Shown here in pieces: positions 26,996-36,366 of a DNA stretch of 52,715 nt (positions are counted from its first letter, which is position 1; each line of letters begins with the position of its first letter). A program made the position numbers and the translations under genes. Below the pieces are notes generated by a model. That model saw only the letters and a list, made by a program, of their open reading frames with translations. It had not been told where the DNA came from and did no database searches. Source of the stretch: JBBQKF01 sp038326615 (GTDB lineage: Bacteria > Bacillota > Clostridia > Saccharofermentanales > UBA5734); the NCBI GenBank assembly GCA_038326615.1, contig JBBQKF010000013.1:1-52715 (forward strand), read 5' to 3'.

Positions 26996-28213
26996 TTATT
27001 TTCGCAAGCTCACCTTCTCATAATTCTTTGCAATTTCTTTAAGGAAATCCTCTGTTGTTAGTACAGTAACTTTATCGAGTTTGCAAAGGTTCTTCAAATC
27101 ACCTGTTACCATTCCTCCTTCAATAGTTCTGATTGATGACTTTTCGATTTCATTAGCATATTCAATCAAGTCATTCAACCCATCAATCTCTCCTCTTTTC
27201 TTAAGTGCACCAGTCCAGGCAAATATTGTTGCCATTGGGTTAGTCGATGTTTTTTCGCCTTTGAGATGTTTGTAGTAATGCCTTGTTACAGTTCCATGAG
27301 CGGCTTCGTATTCATAAACACCTTTAGGTGAAACAAGCACCGAAGTCATCATTGCAAGGCTACCACAAGCTGATGCAACCATGTCTGACATAACATCCCC
27401 ATCATAATTCTTACATGCCCAAATAATTCCACCTTCACATCTCATTATTCTTGCTACGGCATCATCAATTAGAGTATAAAAATATTCAATTTTATTTTCT
27501 TTAAATTTTACTTCGAATTCTGCTTCGAAAACTTCCTGGAAAATGTCTTTAAACCTGTGATCGTAAATTTTCGAGATCGTATCTTTGGTTGCAAACCATA
27601 AATCCTGTTTTTGTTCAAGTGCATAATTAAAGCATGAATGCGCAAAACTATAAATTGATGTATCAAGGTTGTGCATTCCTAAAATAACGCCATTGCCTTT
27701 GAAATCATGAATTGTCTGTCTTTTCACTTCACCATCAGGATATGTTACAACAATTTCTGCTTTAGCAGGCCCAATTACTTGCATTTCGGCATCTCTGTAA
27801 ACATCACCATAGGCGTGACGGGCTAAAGTAATTGGCTTTTCCCATGATGAAACAAATGGTGTTATGCAATTTACTAAAATCGGCATGCGAAAAACAGTTC
27901 CATCAAGAATTGCACGAATAGTTCCATTGGGGCTTTTCCACATCTGCTTTAGATTGTATTCATCTACCCTCTGTGCGTTTGGAGTGATTGTTGCACATTT
28001 AACTGCAACACCAAGTTCTAATGTTCTGTTTGCACTATCTGTTGTGACTTTATCGTCCGTGAGGTCTCTGTGTTCGAGACCTAAATCGTAATATTCAGTC
28101 TTAAGATCGACATATGGGTGAATCAGAATATCTTTAATCTGATTCCATATAATACGGGTCATTTCGTCGCCATCCATCTCAACAAGGGGGGTTTTCATTG
28201 CTATTTTATTCAT
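26996..28213 (-). CDS. icd: NADP-dependent isocitrate dehydrogenase
   Basis: Isocitrate dehydrogenase of the eukaryotic-like homodimeric NADP class, 405 residues, oxidising isocitrate to 2-oxoglutarate. Family motifs are MDGDEMTRIIWNQIKD, ANRTLELGVAVKCATITPN, KSPNGTIRAILDGTVFR, GGIIWACKNYDGDVMSDMVA and EAAHGTVTRHYYKH. GGAAGG precedes the ATG. No citrate synthase or aconitase gene is next to it; in an anaerobe its likely job is to make 2-oxoglutarate for glutamate synthesis by the GdhA encoded at 17.8-19.1 kb. A 210-base AT-rich gap separates it from the SEC-C gene downstream. Confidence 0.96.
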   Translation of the reverse strand: MNKIAMKTPLVEMDGDEMTRIIWNQIKDILIHPYVDLKTEYYDLGLEHRDLTDDKVTTDSANRTLELGVAVKCATITPNAQRVDEYNLKQMWKSPNGTIRAILDGTVFRMPILVNCITPFVSSWEKPITLARHAYGDVYRDAEMQVIGPAKAEIVVTYPDGEVKRQTIHDFKGNGVILGMHNLDTSIYSFAHSCFNYALEQKQDLWFATKDTISKIYDHRFKDIFQEVFEAEFEVKFKENKIEYFYTLIDDAVARIMRCEGGIIWACKNYDGDVMSDMVASACGSLAMMTSVLVSPKGVYEYEAAHGTVTRHYYKHLKGEKTSTNPMATIFAWTGALKKRGEIDGLNDLIEYANEIEKSSIRTIEGGMVTGDLKNLCKLDKVTVLTTEDFLKEIAKNYEKVSLRK

Positions 28214-28307
28214 AATTTTCTTCCTTCCAGATCCAATTTAATTTATAACTCATTTTCATTAACAACTTCACTATTATATTTTATATATCTCAATTTATCA
28301 ATCCATC

Positions 28308-29426
28308 TTAATGAATTTTATGTACTGTGCTTGCAAATAAGGTTTCAAGAGCAAGTCTGTCTTGTATTTTTGATGTTTTTACAGCCATATCCATTTCAAA
28401 ACATTCCTTATAGAGTGCTTCAAGTGCCTCAACTTTAAAATTCTTCGCCTGATAGAACAATTTATTTGCAACAAATGGAATTGTTTTCATACGTTTAATT
28501 ATCAAGTCCGTACTATTTAAATCTTTAGCTGTTATTAATTGTCTAATATGCCTTGAAAGCATGAATGTTATAAGTGGAATGGGCTGCTTTTGAATGATTA
28601 GAAGGTCAAGCAACCGGTATGCTTCCCCCGCATTATTTTTTGATAGTGCATCAACAATATCAAATATGCTTCCTTTAAGGTCAGAAGATCCGATTTCATC
28701 AATATCTGTCTTATCAGCAATATCTTTTTTCTTACTTTGAACAAACAGTATGATTTTTTCAATTTCAAAAACCATGCTTTGAAGATTAGCATCATGTTTA
28801 TCAATAAAATAATCACAATCGTCAGGAGATATTTTTATATCTGATTTAAGAAATTCACTTTTAACCCATTGCCTCGTTTCCCTAATATCAGGCTTTGAAA
28901 TATTTGCAAGGGTTCCAATCTTATTTATCTTTTCAGAAAGTGATTTCAAACGCTTGTCGACTTTGTCTTCGACAAAAACGAGTGTACAGGATTCGGTGCA
29001 CATATCAAAAAGGTTGCTCATCATTGTTTGTTTATCTTTAACTGAGCCATTATCGTTTTCTGGTGTGATTGTATCATTTTCTTCCTGCGCGCTTTCTTGT
29101 GCCGGTTCTTTTTTTGACTTTGAACCAGAAGTAAAAAGGCCTGAATTCTTTATTACAACCAATCTCCTTTTTGATAAAAAAGCAGGAGTTTTAATGTCAG
29201 CTATAATTTGTTGAAGGTTAACTTTTGATGCCTGATTTGAATAGTCATAAGAAACATAATCAAGTGTTTTAGTTGAAGGTTCAATAAGCAATTTTTCTAT
29301 TGCTTTAAGTAACTTGTTTTTAAGATAAACTTCTTCACCCTCAAAAACATATAGAGATTTAATATCACCTTTTTTGAGATCTGCAAGTACTTCTTTAAAT
29401 CCTGTACCGTCATTTGTTTTAGCCAC
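28308..29426 (-). CDS. holA: DNA polymerase III delta subunit
   Basis: Delta subunit of the clamp loader, which opens the beta clamp. The 372-residue protein begins with the family pattern LKKGDIKSLYVFEGEEVYLK and contains LVVIKNSGLF, a Walker-like region without a P-loop as expected for delta, and the C-terminal collar domain (PLITFMLSRHIRQLI). A charged linker rich in Glu, Lys and Ser lies around residues 98-135. The start is GTG at 29426, preceded by GAGGTG. It begins 15 bases after comEC, the usual neighbour of holA in Firmicutes. Confidence 0.93.
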   Translation of the reverse strand: MAKTNDGTGFKEVLADLKKGDIKSLYVFEGEEVYLKNKLLKAIEKLLIEPSTKTLDYVSYDYSNQASKVNLQQIIADIKTPAFLSKRRLVVIKNSGLFTSGSKSKKEPAQESAQEENDTITPENDNGSVKDKQTMMSNLFDMCTESCTLVFVEDKVDKRLKSLSEKINKIGTLANISKPDIRETRQWVKSEFLKSDIKISPDDCDYFIDKHDANLQSMVFEIEKIILFVQSKKKDIADKTDIDEIGSSDLKGSIFDIVDALSKNNAGEAYRLLDLLIIQKQPIPLITFMLSRHIRQLITAKDLNSTDLIIKRMKTIPFVANKLFYQAKNFKVEALEALYKECFEMDMAVKTSKIQDRLALETLFASTVHKIH

Positions 29427-29441
29427 TTTACACCTCGTAAA

Positions 29442-32000
29442 TCAATTTATCATATTAATATTCCTGATTTTGTTATCTTTTATAAAAAAAATTATTGCCC
29501 CTTTTTCGTCAGTCCTTCTAATCTCACACCCAAAATTAGTAAGTCTGTCAATTACCTTAGGCGATGGATGCCCATAAAGATTTTTGCCAACACTGATAAT
29601 CGAAATCAAAGGATTAACAGCGTTTATTATATCACTATTTGTACTTGTAGGTGAACCATGATGTGATATTCTATAAATATTTGATGAAATATTTTTTCCT
29701 GAGGTAGTAATTTTATTTTCTGTTGCAGCAGTAGCATCACCCATTAGCATAATCTTAAATCCATCATAAATAATTTGCATAACAAGTGATGATGAGTTGA
29801 CAACATCATTTTTTTTACCATTCTCATCTAACTCTGATGGTGTTAATTTTTCAGGGTTATAAAAATTAATCGAAAGTTTATCACCAATTTTTATTTCATC
29901 ACAATTACTAACTTCCTTTACAATCATATTTTTTTCATATGCCGCACCTATTAATTCGTAGGTTAAGTCGTTTTCGCCTTTTACAGGGGGTTTATACGTT
30001 GTTGATACGCTTTTAGCGGTGCCATCAGCATTACTGTCATTTTTTAAAATATTTGAACGTTCAAGTGTTCCATATGGGACTATAAGACTACCTCCACCCC
30101 TGTCTGTAATAAGCTCAATAATCCCACCACAGTGATCTTCATGTGTGTGTGTGACAATATAAATTAATGGATATTTTATTCCGTAATAATTTAAAATGCC
30201 TTTTAGAGAATCATATCCTTTTGTTCTGTTTCCTGAGTCTATTAAAATACTTTCCCCCGTTTTTAGCATAATTAATGTTGAATCACCTTGTCCTACGTCT
30301 GCAAATATTATTTCAAAATCCGGCTTTTGCCATTCAATAATTTTTGTATGAATTATTCCAGTAATTAAAATAGAAATTGCAGTTAGAAAACAAATTTTCT
30401 TAATTTTCTTATCGTTTATAAATACGAAAATAACAAATGCTGTCATTGCAATTATCAAATAAAATGACAATCCTCCTGTTCTAAAGTGCAGAATATCAAT
30501 TTTCGAAACAAATAATGCTACTTTTTCTATCGAATAAAGAATTCCTTTAAGCGGAACTGCAATCAACCAGGTTAGAAAATAATTGCTATTAATAATTCCT
30601 GCAAGCGCAAGTACACTTCCTTGAATTGTTGCAAACTCAACCAATGGGAGTACAAACAATCCTGACAAAACTGACGACACTGATATTTCTCCTGAAATAT
30701 ACACCGCAAGAGGAAGTACGGATATTCCTGCTGCAAGTCCTGTTGCAATGATTTTATTAAGAAATTCAACCGATTTTTCATTTTTACTTAAATCATTTTC
30801 TATCGGGCGTGAAAGATGAACAATTCCCGCAGTTGCAAGTCCTGATAGCCAGAAACCGACATTTAGTGAAAAAATGGGGTTTATAATTATCAGAATCGTC
30901 AATGAGACAAATAGAGCTTGAATAGTTCCCGTTTTTTTATGAAGCTCTTTGCTTATTAAAAGAATAAAAAACATCAGAAGTGCTCTTGAAATTGACGGTG
31001 ACCATCCAGTTATAAATCCAAAAAATATAAGTACTGAAAAAATAGAAATTGTTTTTTTTCGCTTCGAAACTTTAAGTTTTTTAAAAATAAATTGCAATGG
31101 AACTAATAGAAATGTTACAGCTGATCCAGACACCGCAGTTATATGAGAAAGGCCGGCTTTTTGATATTGAGCAAGAATTTCTTTGCTCATATTTGATCGA
31201 TCACCTAATAAAAGACCGGACATAAGCCCTGCTTCCTGGTTTGGCAAGTTAGTATTAAAAACTTTTGTGATACGTGATCTTACTATATGTGCAAGGCTAT
31301 AAAAAAGATTTGGAGCTTTATTAATAAGCATAGGTTCTTCGCCCTTGACAATTGCACCTTTTAAATAGATTCCATTTGAATCATAATATTTTCTCTCATC
31401 AAATCCACCAGGATTCCTTTTCATTGATGGACTTGTAAGCAATAATTTGACTTTAATAATATCTCCATAAACATATTTCCCTGATTTTTCATAAAAGCTA
31501 ATTTTCCCAAGATATGTTCTTAGAAGAACATATCCCCCGCTCATATTAGTGTTATCGATTAAATTGTTTTCATCGTTTTTTAGAAACGCATTTGAAAAAG
31601 CAACTTGATTTGCCGATACATCAGAATATGATTCAATAAAGCCAATAATTTGAATTTCTTTATTGAGAACTGAAACAGATTTTGAATAAGGAATTGTTAT
31701 AAAAACAACGCATCTTGCAACTACTAAGATTTCAATTGCGAGAAACACTAGATACGATGTTTCGATTTTCTTTTTGTTTTGAATTTTAATAATATAAAAA
31801 AACGGTATCGTAAAGATGACAAAAATTATTGATATAATTAAAAATTGGAAACTCAATGGCATTCGTTTAATGCTATCAACAATAAAAATTTCAACTGTAC
31901 TCACAACGCACGCAACAAGAAAAAACTTACTGCTAATGACAAATTGCAGAGAATTTTTAAGTATTGTTAAGATTTGCAATTTTCCCGTAATAAAAAGCAT
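29442..32000 (-). CDS. comEC: ComEC/Rec2 family DNA-uptake channel protein
   Basis: Large membrane protein that in competent bacteria carries single-stranded DNA across the membrane. Order of parts: N-terminal membrane segments and DUF4131-like OB region (to about residue 240), the competence domain with GLLLGDRSNMSKEILAQYQKAGLSHITAVSG and about eight membrane segments, and a C-terminal metallo-beta-lactamase domain with VTHTHEDHCGGI and ISHHGSPTSTN. The first ATG lies 15 bases upstream, but GGAGG then places the start at the ATG at 32000, for 852 residues. Other competence genes are not in the window, so natural transformation is not shown. Confidence 0.92.
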   Translation of the reverse strand: MLFITGKLQILTILKNSLQFVISSKFFLVACVVSTVEIFIVDSIKRMPLSFQFLIISIIFVIFTIPFFYIIKIQNKKKIETSYLVFLAIEILVVARCVVFITIPYSKSVSVLNKEIQIIGFIESYSDVSANQVAFSNAFLKNDENNLIDNTNMSGGYVLLRTYLGKISFYEKSGKYVYGDIIKVKLLLTSPSMKRNPGGFDERKYYDSNGIYLKGAIVKGEEPMLINKAPNLFYSLAHIVRSRITKVFNTNLPNQEAGLMSGLLLGDRSNMSKEILAQYQKAGLSHITAVSGSAVTFLLVPLQFIFKKLKVSKRKKTISIFSVLIFFGFITGWSPSISRALLMFFILLISKELHKKTGTIQALFVSLTILIIINPIFSLNVGFWLSGLATAGIVHLSRPIENDLSKNEKSVEFLNKIIATGLAAGISVLPLAVYISGEISVSSVLSGLFVLPLVEFATIQGSVLALAGIINSNYFLTWLIAVPLKGILYSIEKVALFVSKIDILHFRTGGLSFYLIIAMTAFVIFVFINDKKIKKICFLTAISILITGIIHTKIIEWQKPDFEIIFADVGQGDSTLIMLKTGESILIDSGNRTKGYDSLKGILNYYGIKYPLIYIVTHTHEDHCGGIIELITDRGGGSLIVPYGTLERSNILKNDSNADGTAKSVSTTYKPPVKGENDLTYELIGAAYEKNMIVKEVSNCDEIKIGDKLSINFYNPEKLTPSELDENGKKNDVVNSSSLVMQIIYDGFKIMLMGDATAATENKITTSGKNISSNIYRISHHGSPTSTNSDIINAVNPLISIISVGKNLYGHPSPKVIDRLTNFGCEIRRTDEKGAIIFFIKDNKIRNINMIN

Positions 32001-32111
32001 GGGGTATTCCTCCATGCTCTATTGTGAATCATTTTCGAATGATTTAAAATACACTATTTTCCTACATTTTTCTACATTTTCTAACATTAAACAACAAAGC
32101 AATACTATAAA

Positions 32112-32138
32112 TTGAGTTAATTGAGTTAATTGAGTTAA
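32112..32138. repeat. 9-bp tandem repeat, 3 copies
   Basis: TTGAGTTAA occurs three times head to tail at 32112-32120, 32121-32129 and 32130-32138, in the gap between engB and comEC. No protein or RNA feature coincides with it. Confidence 0.85.
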
Positions 32139-32212
32139 TTTATATTTTGTTTCTCTATAAACTATATGAAATTAATAATTTTTCTGCTCAAAAACACTCT
32201 GGTATCAAATTT

Positions 32213-32812
32213 TCATTTTTTTTCACTTAACCATTTTTGAATTGTACTCTTTACTTCGTCCATCCCTTCTTTAGATGGTGATGAAATTGCTATAACAGGC
32301 ACTTCATTATTTACTCCTAAAGCCACTTTCATTTCAGCGACTCTTTTTTGCATCTGAAGCCTGCTAAGTTTATCCGCTTTTGATAAAACAATAAGATATC
32401 TAATATTATTTTGCTCCATCCAATCTTTCATTAAGAGATCTTCCTTTGAGGGTTCGTGACGTATATCCATAAAATGTATTACAAAAGCAAATTTTCTTCC
32501 AGATGTAAAATACGAATCAACAAGACTTGAATATTGTTCGCGTTTATCTTTTGATGCTTTTGCATACCCATAACCTGGTAAATCCGCAAATAAAAGTGAT
32601 TTATCTGTTAAAAAATAAACCACAAGTTTTGTTTTGCCAGGTGTCTGACTAGTTTTTGCCAATGTTCTATTTTGTCCTAAGGCATTTATAAAAGAAGATT
32701 TTCCAACGTTAGATCTGCCTGCAAGGACAATTTCAGGGTAAATTTGGTATGGACATTGGGATATTTGTGCCGCAACAGATAAAAATTCGGTTTTTTTAAA
32801 ATCAATTTGCAT
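32213..32812 (-). CDS. engB: Ribosome-assembly GTPase EngB (YsxC/YihA)
   Basis: Small essential GTPase of the YsxC/YihA/EngB family, involved in large ribosomal subunit assembly. The 199-residue protein shows all G motifs: GRSNVGKSSFIN (G1), TSQTPGKT (G2), FADLPGYGYA (G3), VLSKADKL (G4) and ISSPS (G5). GGAGGAAT precedes the ATG. It is transcribed toward comEC and divergent from prs, with 76 bases between the two start codons. Confidence 0.96.
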   Translation of the reverse strand: MQIDFKKTEFLSVAAQISQCPYQIYPEIVLAGRSNVGKSSFINALGQNRTLAKTSQTPGKTKLVVYFLTDKSLLFADLPGYGYAKASKDKREQYSSLVDSYFTSGRKFAFVIHFMDIRHEPSKEDLLMKDWMEQNNIRYLIVLSKADKLSRLQMQKRVAEMKVALGVNNEVPVIAISSPSKEGMDEVKSTIQKWLSEKK

Positions 32813-32829
32813 TTATTCCTCCATAAAAC

Positions 32830-32858
32830 TTCACTATTTACATTAAATCATATATAAT
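32830..32858 (+). promoter_or_regulatory. Probable prs promoter
   Basis: TATAAT at 32853-32858 has TTCACT exactly 17 bases before it (32830-32835). The -35 is a weak match, and the site lies 30 bases ahead of the prs start in the divergent engB-prs gap. Confidence 0.4.
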
Positions 32859-32888
32859 AATACCATATATTTCTTTTGGAGGGTAACA

Positions 32889-34112
32889 ATGACAAATAAA
32901 TCCATTACTTGTGAATCTAATTATTTTATTTATGACCAATATGGAGAAAATTCCATGGAACCGGTAGGACCTTGTGGAATAATTCCATTAAAAGGAAGTT
33001 CTGAATTCTCCGAGAAAGTAAATTGGTATCTGCATCAACGCAGAATGGAATACCTAAGTGGGAAACCCAATCATTCAATTAGCAACCCTGGATTTTTTCG
33101 TTCGGACTATCGTATAGGAGTTGATACGCTAAGATTTTCTTCAGGAGAAGGCAAAGCAGTTATTTCTCAGACAGTCCGAGGGCATGATATATTTATAGTC
33201 ACCGATGTTATGAATCATTCTTGTAAATACAAATTGTTCGGCAAAACAAATTTCATGAGTCCTGACGATCATTATCAGGATTTGAAAAGGGTAATATTGG
33301 CGATAAGCGGAAAAGCAAGACGTGTTAATGTTATTATGCCCTTTCTTTATGAAAGCAGACAACACAAAAGAAATTCAAGAGAATCTCTTGACTGTGCTTA
33401 TATGCTTGAAGAACTTCATAGTTTAGGTGTTGCAAATATTATTACTTTTGATGCACATGACGACAGAGTTGCAAATGCTATACCAGTTGGTGGATTTGAA
33501 AATGTTCCTACATCATATCAGATAATCAAAGCAATGCTTCGTACTATTCCAGACCTTAATATTTCTGATGGCAAGCTAATGGTTGTTAGTCCTGATGAAG
33601 GTGGAATTTCAAGAGCAATGTACATGGCATCTATGCTTGGAGCTCCTCTTGGAACATTTTATAAACGCAGAGATTATGCGAGAGTCGTAAATGGGCGTAA
33701 TCCAATAATTGCTCATGAGTTTCTTGGTGAGAATGTTGAAGGACTTGATATATTGATAGTTGACGATATGATTTCATCTGGTGATTCGATGCTTGATATT
33801 GCACGCGAACTCAAAAGTCGTAAGGCAAACAGAGTTTTCTGTGCTGTAACTTTTGGTCTTTTTACTGAAGGAATTTCACTTTTTCAGAAAGCATATGAAG
33901 AAGGATTAATCTCAAAGGTTTTTGCTACAAATCTTGTTTATCGCTCTCCTGAACTTAAAAATGCTCCTTGGTTTGTTGAGGCTGATGTTTCAAAGTTTGT
34001 TGCTCTTATCATTGATGCAATAAATCATGATGCATCTTTATCTAAACTAATGGATCCTACAGCTAAAATCAGGACATTAATAATTAATAAAAAATCAACT
34101 GATAATGATTAA
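32889..34112 (+). CDS. prs: Ribose-phosphate pyrophosphokinase, long divergent form
   Basis: PRPP synthetase homologue supplying PRPP for nucleotide, His and Trp synthesis. The PRPP loop ILIVDDMISSGDSM (near residues 298-311), the MPFLYESRQHKRNSRESL flexible loop, the FDAHDDR motif replacing the canonical DLHA region, and the VVSPDEGG stretch identify the family. At 407 residues it is some 80 longer than the classical enzyme, with extra sequence mainly at the N-terminus (FYLHQRR-like segment, residues 40-90) and C-terminus. Similar long versions occur in some Clostridia. Catalytic competence is likely but allosteric sites cannot be judged. GGAGGG precedes the ATG. Confidence 0.85.
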   Translation: MTNKSITCESNYFIYDQYGENSMEPVGPCGIIPLKGSSEFSEKVNWYLHQRRMEYLSGKPNHSISNPGFFRSDYRIGVDTLRFSSGEGKAVISQTVRGHDIFIVTDVMNHSCKYKLFGKTNFMSPDDHYQDLKRVILAISGKARRVNVIMPFLYESRQHKRNSRESLDCAYMLEELHSLGVANIITFDAHDDRVANAIPVGGFENVPTSYQIIKAMLRTIPDLNISDGKLMVVSPDEGGISRAMYMASMLGAPLGTFYKRRDYARVVNGRNPIIAHEFLGENVEGLDILIVDDMISSGDSMLDIARELKSRKANRVFCAVTFGLFTEGISLFQKAYEEGLISKVFATNLVYRSPELKNAPWFVEADVSKFVALIIDAINHDASLSKLMDPTAKIRTLIINKKSTDND

Positions 34113-34354
34113 TTTTTCTTTAACGCAAGGGAAATTATCCATCCAACAAGTGTGGCGATAAGAATTTCAACTCCAAGTGATTTGAAAAATTTGTCGAAGT
34201 CATCGGCTGTTGCTATCGCTGTTATCAAAACAACTAGAAAAGCAATAAATCCATATAAAACAAGCTTTCCAACAAATGTATATGAAATTAACGTAAATAT
34301 ATCGGATCCTGAATTTGAAACTGATGTCGATTTCTTTTTGTATTTTCGTGTCAT
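34109..34354 (-). CDS. Small two-helix membrane protein, unknown
   Basis: An 81-residue protein with a basic N-terminus (MTRKYKKKS) and two hydrophobic segments, residues about 21-50 and 61-78. I recognise no family. The ATG at 34354 follows AAGGAG by five bases; an ATG 21 bases upstream has no such site. Its stop overlaps the convergent prs stop by a few bases. The good ribosome site and clean hydrophobic pattern make it a likely real gene. Confidence 0.6.
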   Translation of the reverse strand: MTRKYKKKSTSVSNSGSDIFTLISYTFVGKLVLYGFIAFLVVLITAIATADDFDKFFKSLGVEILIATLVGWIISLALKKN

Positions 34355-34438
34355 TTTAACTCCTTGTGATGTCACTACATCCTATCGATTTAACAGTGAT
34401 TTTAGATGAATATTATTTTAATTATACATTTAAAAAAA

Positions 34439-34518
34439 GATTTGCTCAAGTATTTATTTCAAAATAAATTTGATTTGCTCAAGCATATTTTTCATATCTT
34501 TCATATCTTTCATATCTT
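34439..34518. repeat. Direct repeats in the rqcH leader
   Basis: GATTTGCTCAAG occurs at 34439-34450 and 34472-34483, and TCATATCTT is repeated three times in tandem at 34492-34518, ending 21 bases before the rqcH start. They lie in the likely promoter/leader region; no promoter boxes stand out clearly. Confidence 0.75.
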
Positions 34519-34539
34519 CAAATTACGAGGGGAGATTTT

Positions 34540-36360
34540 ATGCCATTAGACGGAATAACTGCAAAAATGCTTTCTCTTGAATTATCAAAGGAGCTTATTG
34601 GTGCACGCATTGACAAAATATTTCAACCAGATGCATATGATATCTTCATCCGTTTAAGAAACGATAACCAGAATTATGTACTAATCGCTTCTGCAAACCC
34701 ATCAACTGCAAGAATCCATTTGACATCTGATGCAATAGATAATCCAATGGTTCCTCTTAGATTCTGTACTGTATTAAGAAAATACTTAACTGGTGGACGT
34801 ATAATTAGTATAGAAACGCCGGTATATGAAAGAATTTTTCTAATTAAAATACAAACAACTAACGAAATTGGAGATAAGGATATAAAGACACTTGTTGTTG
34901 AAATTATGGGGCGTTACAGTAATGTAATTTTACTTAATGAATCAATGCGAATTATTGACTGTGCGCTTCATGTTGATGACAAAACAAGCAGGGTACGTGA
35001 AGTTTTGCCAGCAAGACAGTATCTCTTCCCTCCTTCACAAAACAAAATGACACCAGAAGAAACAAAGATTTCAATTGAATCAGATTCCTTTTTCCCATCA
35101 GAAGATTCACCTGAAGGCACTGAATTTATCGACAAATTTTTGTTAAACAAAATTACAGGCATTTCTCCCCTATTCGTTAACGAATTATGCTTTTTAAGTA
35201 ATGTTAATCCCAAGGAAAGAGTTCTATCATTAACAATTAAAGATAAAGCTAGTCTTTCGAATGTTATCGTTGATAACATAAATAAAATTATTAATGCAGA
35301 TTTCATACCTTCTTTGTTTTATGATTCTACTGACACATTTTCTCCATCAGATTTTCATGCATTTGCATTACATACATACCCATTCAGAAAAGATTCAAAT
35401 TCAATTTCTGAGGCTATGGACATTTTTTATTCCAGGAAAGCAAAGCAAAATACTTTGGCACAAAAAAAGTCCTACCTTGTAAAGCTTGTTTCTCAAAAGC
35501 AATCTCTTTTACTCAAAAAACTTCAAATTCATCGCGCTGATATTGAAGAATGTAAAAATAAAGAAGATTATAAACAATTTGGCAATCTTATCCTTTCCTA
35601 TCTTCACCTAATCAAACAAAACGACAGTGAAATTACAGTCCAAGATTATTATGATGAAAATTTAGCCGATATAACCATTCCACTACAGTCGAATATTACT
35701 GGAGCGCAAAATGCTCAGAAATATTATAAAAAATACAACAAATTAAAATCAAAGTTCGAAACAGTTTCAAAATTCATTGAAGATGAAATTATTGAACTTG
35801 AGTACTTCAAAAGCATAGAGGTTTCACTTTCTAATGTTGATTCTACAAATGATATTGAATTAATCAAAGAGGAATTATTGATTTGGGATGAGAATTTTAA
35901 TAAAAACGCTAAAAATAAAACTCGCAGTAATTCAAATGGAAAACCCAAAAAGCAAAATTCAAAAAAACTTGCTACACAATTGCCAAGAAAATTCGTTTCC
36001 TCTGATGGATTTGAAATTATTGTCGGAAGAAACAACATTCAAAATGACAGTATTACAACTAAAGATTCAAAAAAAGAGGATATTTGGTTTCATATACAAA
36101 AAGCTCCTGGCACACATGTAATTATAAAAACCAACAAAATTATTCCTCCCGAAAAAACAATTGAAGAAGCAGCAATGCTTGCTGCCTGGTATAGCAAAGC
36201 AAATGAATCTGCAATAAATACAAAAGCAGTAATAGATTACTGCCCCGTTAGAAATGTATGGAAACCAAAGAAAAGTACTCCTGGTCATGTACTTTACCGC
36301 GATTATGAAAGCATTTTAGTAAAGACAATAATGCCCACTGATATAAAACAACTAAACTGA
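34540..36360 (+). CDS. rqcH: Ribosome quality control protein RqcH (NFACT family)
   Basis: NFACT/Rqc2 homologue, older name fibronectin-binding protein, that binds obstructed 50S subunits and recruits tRNA-Ala to add alanine tails. The 606-residue order is NFACT-N (MPLDGITAKMLSLELSKELI onward to about 190), helix-hairpin-helix and coiled-coil region, then NFACT-R near 490-600 with DIWFHIQKAPGTHVIIKTN and the PVRNVWKPKKSTPGHVLYRD close. In the position of the Asp-Arg pair needed for alanine tailing in B. subtilis RqcH the sequence is Glu-Arg (VYERIFLIKI). GAGGGGAG precedes the ATG. It stands alone on the plus strand between minus-strand genes. Confidence 0.9.
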   Translation: MPLDGITAKMLSLELSKELIGARIDKIFQPDAYDIFIRLRNDNQNYVLIASANPSTARIHLTSDAIDNPMVPLRFCTVLRKYLTGGRIISIETPVYERIFLIKIQTTNEIGDKDIKTLVVEIMGRYSNVILLNESMRIIDCALHVDDKTSRVREVLPARQYLFPPSQNKMTPEETKISIESDSFFPSEDSPEGTEFIDKFLLNKITGISPLFVNELCFLSNVNPKERVLSLTIKDKASLSNVIVDNINKIINADFIPSLFYDSTDTFSPSDFHAFALHTYPFRKDSNSISEAMDIFYSRKAKQNTLAQKKSYLVKLVSQKQSLLLKKLQIHRADIEECKNKEDYKQFGNLILSYLHLIKQNDSEITVQDYYDENLADITIPLQSNITGAQNAQKYYKKYNKLKSKFETVSKFIEDEIIELEYFKSIEVSLSNVDSTNDIELIKEELLIWDENFNKNAKNKTRSNSNGKPKKQNSKKLATQLPRKFVSSDGFEIIVGRNNIQNDSITTKDSKKEDIWFHIQKAPGTHVIIKTNKIIPPEKTIEEAAMLAAWYSKANESAINTKAVIDYCPVRNVWKPKKSTPGHVLYRDYESILVKTIMPTDIKQLN

Positions 36361-36366
36361 GTTATT

